This document shows, in pieces, positions 62,708 through 64,000 of a DNA stretch of 64,000 nucleotides (positions are counted from its first letter, which is position 1; each line of letters starts with the position of its first letter). The stretch lies in NCBI GenBank assembly GCA_036881905.1, contig JBAJNN010000003.1, positions 62,001 to 126,000 on the forward strand, in the 5' to 3' direction. Both the position numbers and the translations under genes were made by a program. Under the pieces are notes generated by a model. It was given only the letters and a program-made list of their open reading frames with translations, did not search any database and was not told the DNA's origin. This DNA is from JBAJNN01 sp036881905. Its GTDB lineage: Bacteria; Pseudomonadota; Alphaproteobacteria; Rhizobiales; Im1.

Positions 62708-62892
62708 GAGGCTGTCACCAATTTTTGCTACCGGGGAAAACCAACCGGGCAGACAGAGCCTGTCTAAAGCCGGTCATGGTCTTTGACAAGCCAAAGCCTG
62801 TTTGAATTGTCTGAAATTTTGATATAATTTCAACTCCGCGCGGCCCATGGCGTATCAGTGATTTTAGAAATGATCTGTTGTAAAGAGAGAAT

Positions 62893-63639
62893 ATGCTGAA
62901 CAAACTTGTCGCCGAAACCCTCGGCAGTTTCATAATCGTTGCGGCCATTTGTGCCTCCATTCTGCTTGTCGCCGAGTTTCCGCCCATCTTCAGCGGCGGT
63001 GTCCCGGGCATTGCCTTATGCGTCGGTTTCACCGCTTTCGCAACGTCTTATGCATTAGCTCCCGTTTCCGACGGTCATTTCAATCCAGCGGTCACCTTTG
63101 GCGCGTGGATCGCGGGATATATCGGCCCGCTTTCGGGCGCATTCTACTGTCTTGCCCAGCTGATCGGCAGTGTTCTTGGCGCCGCAATCATCTCCTTGGT
63201 ATTTTCCTTCGCGCCGGACAGCCAGTTTCAGGCTTTTGCCGCCAACGGCTTCGGCGAGCATTCGCCGGCCGGTTTCTCGCTTTACGGCGCAGCCCTTGCG
63301 GAGATCCTGGCGAGCGCGTTTCTGGTGCTCGGCGCCTTGCGCCGCCTGCAAGGTCAGCACAGCAAATCGACCGGATCAGCCATTGCCGGAGTGTCGCTCG
63401 CCGCGGTCTATATCTGGCTGTTGCCGATCACCGGAGCCTCGGTCAATCCGGCGCGCTCGACGGCGAGCGCGGTGTTCGGGTCGGGTTGGGCCTTGAGACA
63501 ACTCTGGTTGTTCTGGTGCGCGCCGTTAATCGGGGCGGCAATGGCCGGTGGTATTATGCGATTCCTGTTTACCGGGGCCGCACAGGCTGATAAGGTGGCC
63601 GTTGAGGACGAAGCCTCATGGCTTGATCGACAGTTCTGA
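62893..63639 (+). CDS. Aquaporin family channel
   Basis: A 248-residue inner-membrane channel with six helices and two NPA half-helices: DGHFNPAVT (Asn64) and GASVNPARS (Asn185). The selectivity arginine Arg188 is present, but the His of AqpZ aligns with Tyr173 and the Thr with Ala182, so the filter is neither AqpZ- nor GlpF-like. Water permeation is likely; other small solutes cannot be excluded. GTAAAGAGAGAAT precedes the ATG. Confidence 0.9.
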   Translation: MLNKLVAETLGSFIIVAAICASILLVAEFPPIFSGGVPGIALCVGFTAFATSYALAPVSDGHFNPAVTFGAWIAGYIGPLSGAFYCLAQLIGSVLGAAIISLVFSFAPDSQFQAFAANGFGEHSPAGFSLYGAALAEILASAFLVLGALRRLQGQHSKSTGSAIAGVSLAAVYIWLLPITGASVNPARSTASAVFGSGWALRQLWLFWCAPLIGAAMAGGIMRFLFTGAAQADKVAVEDEASWLDRQF

Positions 63640-63787
63640 TCGGGACGAATTGTCGAGGAGCGTCTCCCATGTCCCTTTAGGGTTTTGTCATCTGGGTATC
63701 ACGGAGTAAGAGTCGACCCATGGCGGCCTCTAAGTATTCGCGATGCGACGGTGCCCCCGTTCGCGGTGGTTTGGATTGCATAATCAT

Positions 63788-64000
63788 ATGATGTTCGATT
63801 CGCTGGGTCTTAGTCGGAAGGTCCTTGAGGCCGTCGGGGATGCCGGATTTAAGGAGCCGACCCCCATACAGGCCCGAGCCATTCCCGCGGCCCTTGAACG
63901 CCGCGATGTGCTTGGCCTTGCTCAGACTGGTTCGGGCAAGACGGCGGCCTTTGTCTGGCCGATTCTGTCCCTGCTTGAAAAGGGGCGCGCCCGCGCCCGC
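63788..64000 (+). CDS. DEAD-box RNA helicase (N-terminal part, cut by the window edge)
   Basis: The 71 visible residues match the start of RhlE-type DEAD-box helicases: FDSLGLSRKVLEAVGDAGF near 3-21, the Q motif EPTPIQARAIPAALERRDVL near 23-42, and Walker A AQTGSGKTAAF near 45-55. The rest lies beyond base 64000. Either ATG of the initial pair may be the start; no strong ribosome site is seen. Confidence 0.93.
   Translation, partial: MMFDSLGLSRKVLEAVGDAGFKEPTPIQARAIPAALERRDVLGLAQTGSGKTAAFVWPILSLLEKGRARAR

Overview
The window is chromosomal DNA of an alphaproteobacterium; the order cannot be settled from sequence alone. The grounds are the pcm/nlpD/yajC/secD/secF/squalene-synthase-like run, DUF1150, DUF3108 beside rpmB, the lptC-lptA-lptB block, a long-form leuA, a type V uracil-DNA glycosylase relic and a LabA-like NYN relic. 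A near-perfect parS site at 8170 suggests a chromosome origin-proximal region.

Layout. 1-5.2 kb (minus strand): the N-terminal part of leuA behind a valine/isoleucine-rich micro-ORF, a TAXI-type TRAP transporter (fused permease plus binding protein) and a DUF2165 membrane protein. 5.4-12.3 kb: DUF1150, pcm, an NlpD-like LysM/M23 lipoprotein, parS, yajC-secD-secF and a squalene/phytoene-synthase-like gene. 12.3-14.5 kb: a broken queuosine-precursor transporter gene, rpmB and DUF3108. 14.5-18.0 kb (minus): a tight operon of YqcI/YcgG (putative heme N-oxygenase family), cupin, ATP-grasp ligase and MFS exporter, which looks like a small natural-product cassette. 18-21 kb: decayed membrane-protein and Ig-like genes, tenA and a Fur/Zur regulator. 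21.2-28.1 kb: a nucleotidyltransferase, metallophosphoesterase, HIT protein, LptF/LptG pair, CDP-alcohol phosphotransferase and lipid kinase, together suggesting synthesis and export of an envelope lipid.

27.8-34.2 kb is the most notable region. It encodes a BesD-type Fe(II)/2-oxoglutarate enzyme with a His-Trp-Gly motif in place of the usual His-X-Asp, the hallmark of radical halogenases acting on free amino acids, next to a LysE-type exporter and an SHMT-like PLP enzyme. The locus is scarred by two duplications. A 493-bp direct repeat carries the lipid-kinase 3' end, a promoter and the halogenase start, and it brackets a 2.2-kb insert with a possible heme-oxygenase-like oxidase gene and a membrane-protein gene. 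A tandem duplication of exporter plus SHMT start was then resolved by complementary decay. I infer a pathway making and exporting a halogenated amino acid.

34.2-43.5 kb: yidD, a NifU-like scaffold gene, folE, tRNA-Glu, tRNA-Arg, a Bax-inhibitor-1-like gene, a PatZ-like CoA-ligase/acetyltransferase, a short RNase D and lptC-lptA-lptB. 43.5-46.8 kb is a graveyard of broken genes (uracil-DNA glycosylase, NYN protein, large repeat-containing surface protein) around AT-rich DNA. 46.9-48.9 kb: an AtoE-type short-chain fatty-acid transporter and a cupin mannose-6-phosphate isomerase. 49.8-54.5 kb: arcDABC for arginine deiminase fermentation. 54.6-64 kb: housekeeping genes purD, tadA, an RluB/RsuA-type synthase, rsmD, ileS, lspA, leuB, an aquaporin, and the start of a DEAD-box helicase cut by the window edge. 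Three copies of an approximately 105-bp palindromic repeat (13.45, 18.70 and 49.14 kb) lie in the gene-poor gaps. The number of pseudogenes points to ongoing gene loss.
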